64,000 nucleotides of DNA, taken from positions 682,001 to 746,000 of the forward strand of contig NZ_MPZV01000001.1 in the NCBI RefSeq assembly GCF_002020355.1, written 5' to 3'. Origin of the DNA: Thioclava sediminum (GTDB lineage: Bacteria > Pseudomonadota > Alphaproteobacteria > Rhodobacterales > Rhodobacteraceae). The notes under the pieces were generated by a model that worked only from the letters and a program-made list of their open reading frames with translations, did no database searches and was not told where the DNA came from. The position numbers and the translations under genes are program-made. Of the stretch, positions 26,783 to 35,463 are shown piece after piece. Each line of letters begins with the position of its first letter. Position 1 is the stretch's first letter.

Positions 26783-26891
26783 CACATCCTCCTCTTGGTT
26801 TCTGGTAGCTGTCAAGAAAACCGATTTGGCAGGGTCGCGGTTCCTGCTTTGCAGGCTTTCCGTTCCGGCAATCATCACGGGTACAAAAACG

Positions 26892-26918
26892 AAAAAGGGC
26901 GCCCCGCAGGACGCCCTT
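26892..26918 (-). terminator. Rho-independent terminator of the superoxide dismutase gene
   Basis: AAGGGCG (26895-26901) pairs with CGCCCTT (26912-26918). On the minus strand five T follow. It lies 24 bases after the sod stop codon. Confidence 0.8.
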
Positions 26919-26941
26919 CCAATTCATTCGTTTCGCGGAAA

Positions 26942-27541
26942 TTACATGCGCGAAGCGACGTTTTCCCAGTTCACCAGCTTGTCGAGGAAGTTCGACAGGT
27001 AGGCGGGGCGCTTGTTGCGGAAGTCGATGTAGTAGGAGTGCTCCCACACGTCGCAGCCCAGAAGCGCGGTCTGACCGAAGCACAGCGGGTTCACGCCGTT
27101 CTCGGTTTTGGTCACTTTCAGCGAACCGTCGGTGTCCTTCACCAGCCATGCCCAGCCCGAGCCGAACTGGCCCGCGCCTGCGGCGGCGAAGTCTTCCTTG
27201 AACTTGTCGACCGAGCCGAAGCTTTCGGTCAGCGCCTTTTCCAGCTCGCTCGGCATCGCCGAGTTGCCCGGACCCATCATTTCCCAGAACTGGGTGTGGT
27301 TCCAATGCTGCGAGGCGTTGTTGAAGACGCCGCTCTGCGCAACCGCGTTCGGCTGGTAGGTGCCCTTCACGATCTCTTCGACCGACTTGCCTTCCCATTC
27401 GGTACCGGCAATCGCCTTGTTGCCGTTATCGACATAGGCCTTGTGGTGAATGTCGTGGTGATATTCGAGGGTTTCCTTCGACATGCCGAGATCCGCGAGT
27501 GCGTCGTGGGCATAGGGAAGATCGGGAAGTTCAAAAGCCAT
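26942..27541 (-). CDS. sodB: Superoxide dismutase, iron-type
   Basis: Cytoplasmic enzyme turning superoxide into oxygen and hydrogen peroxide, 199 residues. Metal ligands follow the Fe/Mn pattern: His in EYHHDIHH (H28), His in NHTQFW, and Asp/His in CDVWEHSYY. The GAGQFGSGWAWLV block with Gln at that place favours iron over manganese, though cambialistic use is possible. No signal peptide. It has its own terminator and about 100 bp of upstream space, so it is probably a single-gene unit. Confidence 0.93.
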   Translation of the reverse strand: MAFELPDLPYAHDALADLGMSKETLEYHHDIHHKAYVDNGNKAIAGTEWEGKSVEEIVKGTYQPNAVAQSGVFNNASQHWNHTQFWEMMGPGNSAMPSELEKALTESFGSVDKFKEDFAAAGAGQFGSGWAWLVKDTDGSLKVTKTENGVNPLCFGQTALLGCDVWEHSYYIDFRNKRPAYLSNFLDKLVNWENVASRM

Positions 27542-27643
27542 GATGTCCTCTCATTAGTTCGAAGGTACGTGTGTCAAACACTAAAGAAGCGCTGGAGGTT
27601 CCGAGGTCAAGCCGTTTCCGGCCCGAAAATCCGAGAGATGCGC

Positions 27644-28489
27644 TCAGGTTTTTCGCCTCAGCGAGAGGGCGATCCCGCCGATCACCAGCGCCGCGGCCAG
27701 CCAGAAGCGTACCGAGGGGATTTCGGCCAGCAGCACCGCTCCGCCCAGCGCGGCGATCAAGGGCACGGAGAGTTGAGCGATGGCGGCGAGGCTCGCGGGG
27801 ATTTGCGGCAGCACGCGATACCAGAGCGCATAGCCCAGCCCCGAGGTGACCGCGCCCGAGAGGATCGCGGGTGTCCAGCCCCAGCTTGCCCCCTGCCCCC
27901 AATCGCCCGCGCTCAGCATCCAGATCAGCGCAAGCGGCGTGGCGAGTGCGAAGTTGAGCGCGGTGGCGACCAGCGGATCGGTCGCGCGTCGTCCGTTGAG
28001 CGAATAGAGCCCCCAGCCGATCCCGGCGAGCGCCATCATCGCAAATCCGCGCGGGTCGATATGGGCCGCCCCCGAGGCAGGCAGCAGCAGAACCGCCAGC
28101 CCCGCAAAGGCCAGCCCCGCCCCGATCCAGCGCCAGAGCGAGATCGCCTCGCGCAGCCACAGGGCGCCCGCGAACATGGTGATCTGCACCATCCCGAACA
28201 GCGTCAGCGCGCCGACGCCCGCGTCGATCAGCCCGCTCGCAATGGAAAACCCGAAGATATAAAGCGCCAGCGTCGCGACGCCGGCGCCCAGCACCGCGCC
28301 CGGCAGGCGCAGTCCGCGTACGCCCTTCGCCCGGATCGCGAGGATCAGCAGCACCAGCGCCCCCGAGGCAAGCCGTACGAAGCCTGTCGCAGCCGGTCCC
28401 CAGCCCGCATCATGCACCGCCATCCGGTTGAGCACCGAATTGGCCGCGAAGGCGACCATGACGAGGGCGGTGAGAGCGAATAGGCGCAT
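27644..28489 (-). CDS. EamA family permease (DMT superfamily)
   Basis: Ten-helix inner-membrane transporter, 281 residues from the ATG at 28489 (the longer frame adds a non-membrane Arg-rich stretch). The two EamA repeats are visible: the first begins MRLFALTALVMVAFAANSVLNR, the second near residue 140 (RGFAMMALAGIGWGLYSL). Substrate unknown; small amino acids or metabolites are exported by relatives. It is divergent from the 39-residue gene. Confidence 0.87.
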   Translation of the reverse strand: MRLFALTALVMVAFAANSVLNRMAVHDAGWGPAATGFVRLASGALVLLILAIRAKGVRGLRLPGAVLGAGVATLALYIFGFSIASGLIDAGVGALTLFGMVQITMFAGALWLREAISLWRWIGAGLAFAGLAVLLLPASGAAHIDPRGFAMMALAGIGWGLYSLNGRRATDPLVATALNFALATPLALIWMLSAGDWGQGASWGWTPAILSGAVTSGLGYALWYRVLPQIPASLAAIAQLSVPLIAALGGAVLLAEIPSVRFWLAAALVIGGIALSLRRKT

Positions 28490-28635
28490 GCTCAAGTCAT
28501 CGCCGCGCCACGCGGCGCTGTCCAGCCCGACCTTTGGCCGACGCGAAAACAATAGCTTCGACGCCCGGCCCTATACATCGCGGGACCGTTGCCGCACGAT
28601 GCAGAGGCTAGGGATTGACACGGAGGAGCCGGATC

Positions 28636-28755
28636 ATGGCGAAGAAAGCGAAGCTCAAGGAGCTGAAGCAGGAAGTGAAGACGCGCAAGGCCAAGGTCGA
28701 GCGTCAGGAAAAGAAGCTGAAAGAGGCGAAGAAGGCGCTCAAGAAAGCCTCGTAA
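28636..28755 (+). CDS. 39-residue lysine-rich helical microprotein
   Basis: Short gene with an excellent ribosome site (GGAGGAG, 8 bases before the ATG) and a strong terminator 26 bases after its stop. It begins MAKKAKLKELKQEVKTRKAK. About 40 percent of residues are Lys, the rest mainly Ala, Glu, Val and Leu. Leu/Val recur in heptad-like spacing, so one long basic amphipathic helix or coiled coil is expected. No membrane segment or cysteine. It could bind nucleic acid or an acidic partner. Function unknown; expression signals support it strongly. Confidence 0.65.
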   Translation: MAKKAKLKELKQEVKTRKAKVERQEKKLKEAKKALKKAS

Positions 28756-28781
28756 CCCGGCGCTCGGGATCGGGCGCAATG

Positions 28782-28818
28782 AAAAAGGCCCGGATCGCTT
28801 AGATCCGGGCCTTTTTCT
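28782..28818. terminator. Bidirectional rho-independent terminator
   Basis: AAAAAGGCCCGGATC (28782-28796) pairs perfectly with GATCCGGGCCTTTTT (28802-28816), leaving a five-base loop. It ends both the microprotein gene and prs. Confidence 0.92.
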
Positions 28819-28838
28819 TGTCTCGGGCGAACCGCGGA

Positions 28839-29858
28839 TCAGTCGCGGGTATACATGCCCTCGTAGATCGGGACGAGCGTGTCGGTCTCGAAGAGCGACG
28901 ACACAGACGTGCCCGACCAAGTGTTGAGTATCGCCTGCGCGAACATCGGCGCGGTCGGCACGATGCGGATGTTCGGGCAAGCTTTCACGGCGTCGGTCGG
29001 CTCGATCGAGTCGGTGATCACCAGCGATTTCAGCGCCGAATTGGTCACGCGCTCGACCGCCGGGCCCGACAGGACGCCGTGGGAGATATAGGCGTGAACC
29101 TCGGTCGCGCCGTGCTCCATCAGCAGATCGGCGGCCTTGCACAGCGTGCCTGCCGTGTCGACCATGTCGTCGACGATGATGCATTTCTGGCCCTTCACGT
29201 CGCCGATCACGGTCATACCAGCCACTTCGCCCGCCTTCTCGCGGCGCTTGTCGACGATGGAGAGCGGTGCGTCGATCCGCTTGGCCAGCTCACGCGCGCG
29301 GGCCACGCCGCCGACGTCGGGCGAGACGACCATGATATCGTCGGTCTGGCCTTTGAAGTTGTGCAGGATATCGAGCGCGAAGACCGGCGAGGCGTAGAGG
29401 TTGTCCACCGGAATGTCGAAGAAGCCCTGGATCTGGGCTGCGTGCAGGTCGAGCGTCAGGATGCGGTCGACGCCGGCTTCGGTCAGCAGGTTCGCGACCA
29501 GCTTGGCCGAAATCGGCGTGCGGGCCTTGGTGCGGCGATCCTGACGGGCATAGCCGAAATAGGGGATCACGGCGGTGATGCGATCGGCCGAAGAGCGTTT
29601 GAGCGCGTCGGTGATGATCAGCAGCTCCATCAGGTTGTCATTGGCCGGGTTCGAGGTCGGCTGGATGATGAACATATCCTCGCCGCGGACGTTCTCGAAA
29701 ACCTCGACGAAGATCTCGCCATCGTTGAAACGCTCGACCCGCGCATCCACCAAACCGACGGACATGCCGCGATGCATCGACATGCGCCGCGCGATGGATT
29801 GCGCGAGCGGTTTGTTGGAATTTCCGGAGATGAGCTTCGGTTCAGTGACGACGGACAT
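28839..29858 (-). CDS. prs: Ribose-phosphate pyrophosphokinase
   Basis: Makes PRPP from ribose 5-phosphate and ATP, feeding purine, pyrimidine, NAD, His and Trp synthesis, 339 residues. Seen: [16 protein letters not shown], the catalytic flexible-loop region [26 protein letters not shown], and the PRPP-binding [10 protein letters not shown]. It is slightly longer than the ~315-residue class I norm, as is usual in this group. It is a single gene between two divergent or convergent neighbours. The window also holds its PRPP consumer purF. Confidence 0.97.
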   Translation of the reverse strand: MSVVTEPKLISGNSNKPLAQSIARRMSMHRGMSVGLVDARVERFNDGEIFVEVFENVRGEDMFIIQPTSNPANDNLMELLIITDALKRSSADRITAVIPYFGYARQDRRTKARTPISAKLVANLLTEAGVDRILTLDLHAAQIQGFFDIPVDNLYASPVFALDILHNFKGQTDDIMVVSPDVGGVARARELAKRIDAPLSIVDKRREKAGEVAGMTVIGDVKGQKCIIVDDMVDTAGTLCKAADLLMEHGATEVHAYISHGVLSGPAVERVTNSALKSLVITDSIEPTDAVKACPNIRIVPTAPMFAQAILNTWSGTSVSSLFETDTLVPIYEGMYTRD

Positions 29859-29969
29859 GGGCCAGTTCCTTCGTGACGCCGGTCAGTGCCGGCGGGATTC
29901 GCTTGATTGCGCCTGCCTTAGCACCGGGGTAGCGTGGCGGCAATTTCGACTGTCAAGAAAGTGTTATGA

Positions 29970-30569
29970 ATGGCACGCATCGACTACTATTTCGGCACGT
30001 TCAGCCCCTGGGCCTACCTTGGCGGCCCGCGATTCGAAGAGATCGCGGCGCGTCATGGCGCTGACGTGACTTACAAACCGCTCGACCTTCTGGGCCTGTT
30101 CGACCGCACCGGCGGGGTGCGCCCGGCGCAGCGCCACCAGAGCCGGATGGAGTACCGGATGCAGGAGCTCAAGCGCTGGTCGAAGCGGCTCGGGATGGAA
30201 ATGAACACCACCCCGCCCGGCTATCCGCCGAACCCCGCGCCCTCCTCTTACGCGATCATCGCAGCGCAAAAAGCGGGCGGCGGCGATGTCGGCGGGCTGG
30301 TCAACGCAATCCTGCGCGCCTGCTGGGCCGAGGATAAAGATATCGCCTCGGACGAGGTGATCCGTGAAGCGCTGGAAGCCAATGGCTTTGACGGCAATCT
30401 GGCGACCACGGGCCTCTTCGACGGCGCGGTCACCTATGAGAAGAATCTCGAGGAGGCGGTCGAGGCCGGGGTCTTCGGCTCGCCCTTCTATATCGTGACC
30501 GATACGGATGAGCGGTTCTGGGGGCAGGATCATCTGGAGCTGCTCGACGACTACCTGGGGACGCTCTGA
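29970..30569 (+). CDS. DsbA-fold 2-hydroxychromene-2-carboxylate isomerase/GST-kappa family protein
   Basis: Thioredoxin-fold glutathione-dependent enzyme, 199 residues. The start IDYYFGTFSPWAYLGGPR carries the SPW(S/A)Y motif that replaces the CxxC of DsbA, and GVFGSPFYIV near 165 gives the cis-Pro loop. Relatives isomerise 2-hydroxychromene-2-carboxylate in naphthalene breakdown, but no other aromatic genes are near. A general GSH-dependent role is therefore as likely. The alpha/beta-hydrolase ATG follows its stop directly. Confidence 0.86.
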   Translation: MARIDYYFGTFSPWAYLGGPRFEEIAARHGADVTYKPLDLLGLFDRTGGVRPAQRHQSRMEYRMQELKRWSKRLGMEMNTTPPGYPPNPAPSSYAIIAAQKAGGGDVGGLVNAILRACWAEDKDIASDEVIREALEANGFDGNLATTGLFDGAVTYEKNLEEAVEAGVFGSPFYIVTDTDERFWGQDHLELLDDYLGTL

Positions 30570-31385
30570 ATGCCGAGAGACCAACGACAAGGGGCCGAAG
30601 TCTTCTGGCAGAGCTTCGGTCAGGGCGAGCGTCCGGCGATCGCGATCCATTGCACGTTGGGCAGCTCGAACCTCTGGGCGAAGGCGCTGACGCCGCTGGG
30701 CCAGCAGATCCACGCCGTCGCCTTCGATCAGCCGAGCCACGGGCAATCCGCGCCGTGGCGCGGCGATGTGAGCGAGCCGGGCGGTTTCCAGACGCAGGTA
30801 ACCCGCATCGCGGCCAGCTTCATAGAGCGCCCCGTGGACCTGATCGGGCATAGTTTCGGCGCCTCGGTCGCGCTGCGCATCGCGGTGGGCGCGCCAGAGG
30901 CCGTGCGCTCGCTGACGTTGATCGAGCCGGTCCTGTTCGCGGCGCTCCCCGAGGACGACCCGGATTGGCAGGATCTGCGGGCCAAGCAGGACCATTTCGA
31001 GCAATTGATGGAAGCGGGCGATTACGAGCCCGCCGCGCGCGGCTTCATGCGCGATTGGGGCACCGGCCAGCCGTGGGACAGCTATTCCGAGACGCAGCGC
31101 GAGCGCTTCACCGCGTGCATGCCGATGGTCGAGAATATCTCCCGCGCCAATTTCGAGGATCCGGCGCAGATCGCCCGGCCCGATGGGATCGAGCAGATCG
31201 ACGCGCCTGCAATGATCATCCATGGCGACCGCTCGCCCGCGACGATGCCGAAGGTTGCCGAGGCGATCGCTGCGCGTCTTCCGGACGTGGGCGTGGCCTG
31301 CGTCGAGGGCGCCGGTCATATGCTGCCCGCCACCCATCCCGAGCAATGTGCGAGCCTGATCGCCGCCAATCTGGAACGTAGCTGA
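30570..31385 (+). CDS. Alpha/beta-fold hydrolase
   Basis: Serine hydrolase of 271 residues with the canonical fold. The nucleophile elbow is GHSFGAS (Ser near 94), the oxyanion strand is IAIHCTLGSSNLW, an acidic residue follows in IHGDRSPAT, and the His is in GAGHMLPATHPEQ. It starts on the base after the stop of the isomerase gene, so the two form a pair. The substrate is not deducible; relatives hydrolyse esters or lactones. Confidence 0.85.
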   Translation: MPRDQRQGAEVFWQSFGQGERPAIAIHCTLGSSNLWAKALTPLGQQIHAVAFDQPSHGQSAPWRGDVSEPGGFQTQVTRIAASFIERPVDLIGHSFGASVALRIAVGAPEAVRSLTLIEPVLFAALPEDDPDWQDLRAKQDHFEQLMEAGDYEPAARGFMRDWGTGQPWDSYSETQRERFTACMPMVENISRANFEDPAQIARPDGIEQIDAPAMIIHGDRSPATMPKVAEAIAARLPDVGVACVEGAGHMLPATHPEQCASLIAANLERS

Positions 31386-31389
31386 CCTT

Positions 31390-32754
31390 ATGGCCAAGCA
31401 ATCCGCGATCTTCCGCTGTGCCGAATGCGGCGCGACGCATGCCAAATGGTCCGGGCGTTGCGACGCCTGCGGCGCGTGGAACTCGATCCACGAGGAAGCG
31501 CCGATCTCGACCACGCCCGGCTCTGGCATGAAGGGCGCGAAGGGCAAGGTGATCCCGCTCACCGCGCTCGACACGAAGGAAACCCCGCCTGCCCGCGTGA
31601 AATCGGGCATGGAAGAGTTGGACCGTGTCTTGGGCGGCGGTCTGGTCGCGGCCTCTGCCGTTCTGGTCGGCGGCGATCCGGGCATCGGGAAATCGACGCT
31701 TCTGCTGCAAGCGACGGCCAGCTTCGCCCGCAAAGGCGTGAAGGCGCTCTATATCTCGGGCGAGGAAGCGGCGAGCCAGGTGCGGATGCGCGCCCAACGG
31801 CTCGGCCTTGCCGATGCGCCGGTCGGTCTGGGCGCGGAAACGTCCCTTCGCGACATCCTGACGACGCTGGAGACCGAACGTCCCGACCTCGTGATCATCG
31901 ATTCGATCCAGACGATGTGGTCGGACAATGTCGACAGCGCGCCGGGATCGGTGAGCCAGTTGCGCGCCGCCGCACACGAATTGGTGAGCTTCGCCAAAAA
32001 GCGCGGCACCGCCGTCATCTTGGTCGGCCACGTCACCAAGGAAGGCCAGATCGCGGGCCCGCGCGTAATCGAGCATATGGTCGACACGGTGCTCTATTTC
32101 GAAGGCGAGCGCGGCCACCAGTTCCGCATTCTGCGCGCGGTGAAGAACCGCTTCGGCCCGGCTTCCGAGATCGGCGTCTTCGAGATGACCGGCGCGGGTC
32201 TGGCCGAGGTCGCCAACCCTTCCGCGCTGTTCCTGTCCGAGCGCGGCCAACCCGCACCGGGCTCGGCGGTTTTCGCAGGAATCGAAGGCACGCGACCGGT
32301 GCTGACAGAGATTCAGGCGCTGGTTGCACCGTCCACGCTCGCCTCGCCGCGCCGCACCGTGGTCGGGCTCGATAGCGGACGGATTTCGACCATTCTCGCG
32401 GTGCTGGAATCGCGCTGTGGCATCCCGTTTGCGGGGCTCGACGTGTTCCTCAATGTGGCGGGCGGCATGAAAGTGGTGGAGCCAGCAGCGGACCTCGCCG
32501 CCGCCGCCGCGCTTCTTAGCGCGCGCGAAGATGTGGCACTGCCTGCGGACATGGTGATTTTCGGGGAAATCAGCCTGTCGGGCGCGCTGCGTCCCGTGGG
32601 TCAAGCGGAAAACAGGTTGAAAGAAGCGGCGAAACTTGGTTTTTCACAAGCGATCGCACCCTCGGGAACGAAAGCCGAAGGGTCGAGCGGGATGTCCCTG
32701 CGCAAGCTGGGCGATCTCGTGACATTTACCGGGGAGATGTTCGGCGCCGGTTAA
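31390..32754 (+). CDS. radA: DNA repair protein RadA
   Basis: RecA-like branch-migration helicase of recombination, 454 residues. Domains in order: N-terminal zinc finger (CAECGATHAKWSGRCDACG), RecA-like ATPase with Walker A GGDPGIGKST (about 97-106), the RadA-specific KNRFG motif, and a Lon-like C-terminal domain (LDVFLNVAGGMKV, then a GEISLSGALRPV block). It starts 4 bases after the hydrolase stop. cvpA and purF follow, a conserved order. Confidence 0.97.
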   Translation: MAKQSAIFRCAECGATHAKWSGRCDACGAWNSIHEEAPISTTPGSGMKGAKGKVIPLTALDTKETPPARVKSGMEELDRVLGGGLVAASAVLVGGDPGIGKSTLLLQATASFARKGVKALYISGEEAASQVRMRAQRLGLADAPVGLGAETSLRDILTTLETERPDLVIIDSIQTMWSDNVDSAPGSVSQLRAAAHELVSFAKKRGTAVILVGHVTKEGQIAGPRVIEHMVDTVLYFEGERGHQFRILRAVKNRFGPASEIGVFEMTGAGLAEVANPSALFLSERGQPAPGSAVFAGIEGTRPVLTEIQALVAPSTLASPRRTVVGLDSGRISTILAVLESRCGIPFAGLDVFLNVAGGMKVVEPAADLAAAAALLSAREDVALPADMVIFGEISLSGALRPVGQAENRLKEAAKLGFSQAIAPSGTKAEGSSGMSLRKLGDLVTFTGEMFGAG

Positions 32755-32776
32755 CGCCGAGAACACAGGAGCGCAA

Positions 32777-33388
32777 ATGGACGGGTTCACCATTGTCGAT
32801 GCCATCGTGGCGGTCGTCATCATTCTTTCGGCGATCCTCGCCTATTCGCGTGGCTTCGTGCGCGAGGCGCTGGCCATCGTCGGCTGGATCGCAGCGGCGA
32901 TCGTCGCCTATATCTTCGCCAACGAGGCACGCCCTCTGGTGCAGCAGATCCCAGGCCTCGACAAGTTTATCGGCCAAAGCTGCGAGCTGGGCATGATCGG
33001 CGGCTTCGCGGTGGTCTTCGCCGTGGCGCTGGTCGTGTTCTCGATCCTCACGCCGCTCTTCGCCTCGGCCGTGCAACGCTCGGCGCTTGGCGGGATCGAC
33101 CAGGGTCTGGGCTTCCTGTTCGGCGTGCTGCGCGGGGTGGTCCTCGTGGCGGTGGCCTTCGTGGTCTATGACCGCGTGATGAGTAACGATCCCGTGCCGG
33201 TGGTCGACGACTCGCGTTCGGCCAAAGTGTTCTCGCGCGCCTCGGGCCAGCTCGACGAATCGATGCCCGCCGATGCACCCGGCTGGATCGTTCAGCGTTA
33301 CGAACAACTTGTGGCCGCCTGCCCCGCCCCTCCGGGCGCGGATGCCCCGGCCCGGACGGATGAACTGCCTCCGGCGACCGACAATTGA
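32777..33388 (+). CDS. cvpA: CvpA family membrane protein
   Basis: Inner-membrane protein with four predicted helices, 203 residues, homologous to the colicin V production protein. The start FTIVDAIVAVVIILSAILAYSRG and the GGIDQGLGFLFGVLRG block are family marks. The C-terminus is a soluble Pro/Ala-rich tail. GGAG precedes the ATG. The cvpA-purF pairing is classical; its biochemical function remains unclear, with links to envelope stress. Confidence 0.92.
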   Translation: MDGFTIVDAIVAVVIILSAILAYSRGFVREALAIVGWIAAAIVAYIFANEARPLVQQIPGLDKFIGQSCELGMIGGFAVVFAVALVVFSILTPLFASAVQRSALGGIDQGLGFLFGVLRGVVLVAVAFVVYDRVMSNDPVPVVDDSRSAKVFSRASGQLDESMPADAPGWIVQRYEQLVAACPAPPGADAPARTDELPPATDN

Positions 33389-33414
33389 TGTCAGTCACAT
33401 GACGGTTTTACAGG

Positions 33415-33442
33415 CGCGAGGGGTTAACACCTCTCGCGTTTG
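33415..33442 (+). terminator. Hairpin terminator between cvpA and purF
   Basis: CGCGAGGGG pairs with CACCTCTCGCG across TTAA with one mismatch, followed by TTTGT. It probably ends the radA-cvpA transcript only partly. Confidence 0.6.
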
Positions 33443-33493
33443 TCTATAAATGGGCCAAAGCGCCCTCCCCTTGCGTCATTCGGAGCTGATGCC

Positions 33494-34972
33494 ATGTCCT
33501 GCCCCGCCGCCCAGAAGACCCACTACGCCCACCCTTTCGACGACGACAAGCTCAAGGAAGAATGCGGCGTCTTCGGTGTTGTCGGCATTTCCGACGCCGC
33601 GAATTTCGTGGCCCTCGGTCTTCACGCCCTCCAACACCGCGGTCAGGAAGCGGGCGGCATCGTCGCCCATGACGCCGCCACCGGCTTCAACTCGGCCCAC
33701 CGTTTCGGCTATGTCCGCGACAACTTCACCAAGTCGAGCCTGATGGAAACGCTGCCGGGCGATGTCGCCATCGGCCATGTTCGTTACTCCACCGCCGGCT
33801 CCAAAGGTGCGGTGATCCGCGACATCCAGCCCTTCTTCGGCGAGTTCTCGATGGGCGGCTGCGCGGTCGCCCATAACGGCAACCTGACCAATGCCGACGC
33901 GCTGCGCCGCGAGCTGATCGAACGCGGCGCGATCTTCCAGTCGTCGTCGGACAGCGAATGCATCATCCACCTGATGGCGCGCTCGATCCAGCGCAAGCAT
34001 GCCGACCGGATCGCCGATGCGCTGCGCCGCGTGGAAGGCGCCTTCTCGATCGTCGCGATGACGCGGACCAAGCTGATCGGCGTGCGCGACCCGCTGGGCG
34101 TGCGCCCGTTGGTGCTGGGCAAGCTGGGCGAGCATGGCTATGTGCTGAGCTCGGAGACCTGCGCGCTCGACATCATCGGTGCGGACTTCGTCCGCGAGAT
34201 CGATCCGGGCGAGATGGTCGTCATTCAGGACGGCCATATTGAGAGCTCGCGCCCCTTCGGCCCCTCCACCGGCCGCTTCTGCATCTTCGAGCATGTCTAT
34301 TTCTCGCGCCCCGACAGCATGATCGGCGGCCGCTCGGTCTATGAGACCCGCCGCGCGATCGGCGTCGAGCTGGCCCGCGAGGCCCCGGTCGAGGCCGATC
34401 TGGTCTGCCCGGTGCCCGACAGCGGCACCCCGGCGGCAATCGGCTACAGTCAGGAAAGCGGCATCCCCTTCGCGCTCGGGATCACGCGCAACCAGTATAT
34501 GGGCCGCACCTTCATCGAGCCGACCGAGCAGATCCGCAACATGGGCGTGCGCCTCAAGCTCAACGTCAACAAGTCGCTCATTCGCGGCAAGCGGGTGGTC
34601 CTTGTCGACGACTCGGTCGTGCGCGGCACCACCTCGCGCAAGATCAAGGACATGATCCTCGATGCGGGCGCGAAGTCGGTGCATTTCCGTATCGCCTCGC
34701 CGCCGACCGCATGGCCGTGCTTCTACGGCGTCGACACGCCCAACCGCGACAAACTGCTGGCGGCGCAGATGACCGAAGAAGAGATGCGCGACTGGGTCGG
34801 CGTGGACAGCCTGAAATTCATTTCGCTCGACGGGCTGTATCGCGCCGTGGGCGAGGCGGAGGGCCGCGACAATTCCTGCCCGCAATATTGCGATGCCTGC
34901 TTCTCGGGCGAGTATCCGATCACGCCGTCGGATCAGCTGGAGAAGGGTTTCGAGATGAAGGCGGCCGAGTAA
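33494..34972 (+). CDS. purF: Amidophosphoribosyltransferase
   Basis: First committed step of purine synthesis: PRPP plus glutamine to phosphoribosylamine, 492 residues from the ATG at 33494 (GGAG upstream; an earlier in-frame TTG at 33440 lies in the terminator zone). A 23-residue leader is expected to be removed to expose Cys24 (EE/CGVFGVVG) as the glutaminase nucleophile. The PRPP-binding site VVLVDDSVVRGTT is in the C-terminal half. A CDACFSGEYP block with a CPQYCDAC pattern near the end suggests Fe-S ligands, as in the Bacillus-type enzyme. Follows cvpA. Confidence 0.97.
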   Translation: MSCPAAQKTHYAHPFDDDKLKEECGVFGVVGISDAANFVALGLHALQHRGQEAGGIVAHDAATGFNSAHRFGYVRDNFTKSSLMETLPGDVAIGHVRYSTAGSKGAVIRDIQPFFGEFSMGGCAVAHNGNLTNADALRRELIERGAIFQSSSDSECIIHLMARSIQRKHADRIADALRRVEGAFSIVAMTRTKLIGVRDPLGVRPLVLGKLGEHGYVLSSETCALDIIGADFVREIDPGEMVVIQDGHIESSRPFGPSTGRFCIFEHVYFSRPDSMIGGRSVYETRRAIGVELAREAPVEADLVCPVPDSGTPAAIGYSQESGIPFALGITRNQYMGRTFIEPTEQIRNMGVRLKLNVNKSLIRGKRVVLVDDSVVRGTTSRKIKDMILDAGAKSVHFRIASPPTAWPCFYGVDTPNRDKLLAAQMTEEEMRDWVGVDSLKFISLDGLYRAVGEAEGRDNSCPQYCDACFSGEYPITPSDQLEKGFEMKAAE

Positions 34973-35010
34973 GCGCGCGACGCTTTCCGTTCTTCTGACA
35001 CGACTTCTTC

Positions 35011-35041
35011 AGGGCCGCCGCGCGTATCGCGTTGCGGCCCT
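35011..35041. terminator. Stem-loop between converging purF and mliC-like gene
   Basis: AGGGCCGC (35011-35018) pairs with GCGGCCCT (35034-35041). The loop holds a second small CGCG...CGCG stem. T-runs are weak on both sides, so efficiency is uncertain. Confidence 0.45.
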
Positions 35042-35463
35042 CAGTCTTCCTGACAGGCGCGGAACAGCGGTTGCGCCTCGCCATCCTCGGCGATCCAGTC
35101 GAGCATCGCGCCGTGGCCCTTCGTCCACCAGACATAGCCCGCCTCGCCTTCGCCATCCTCGGCATATTTCGCGCCGTCGGCAGAGCGGACATGGCTCATC
35201 ACCACGAGCCGTCCCTGCAGGAACAGGGCGACGCGCTGGGGATCGGTGTCATTGATGTAGGCCGCGTGCACTTCCGCGCCGCGCTCGCAATGATAGGTGG
35301 CGGTCACCACCGGCTGAACGGCATCTCCGGTTGTCGGGTTGAGCGGCTCCAACCGCTCCACCGACCCGCTATCCGGGGCTGCACCCTGCGCAGCGTCTTG
35401 CGCCGCGACCGGTCCCGCCAGCGCGACGCATGCGAACGCCGCGCCAAACAGCGCCCGCCTCAC
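35041..35463 (-). CDS. Exported MliC-like lysozyme-inhibitor family protein
   Basis: A 140-residue secreted protein with a clear signal peptide (MRRALFGAAFACVALAGPVAAQ, cleavage after AAQ or AQD). The core has the MliC pattern: YHCERG with the conserved Cys, then RVALFLQGRLVVMSHVRSADGAKYAED, a VWWTKGHGAMLDW block and a second Cys in FRACQED. Relatives bind c-type lysozyme and protect the wall. Here it is the last gene of a zapA operon, overlapping zapA by 4 bases (ATGA). No lipobox, so it is probably soluble in the periplasm. Confidence 0.75.
   Translation of the reverse strand: MRRALFGAAFACVALAGPVAAQDAAQGAAPDSGSVERLEPLNPTTGDAVQPVVTATYHCERGAEVHAAYINDTDPQRVALFLQGRLVVMSHVRSADGAKYAEDGEGEAGYVWWTKGHGAMLDWIAEDGEAQPLFRACQED

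Noticed and set aside
26625-27398. A 257-codon minus-strand frame across sodB and the small protein gene
   Set aside because: It overlaps both real genes in another frame and is Arg/Gly-rich without a domain.
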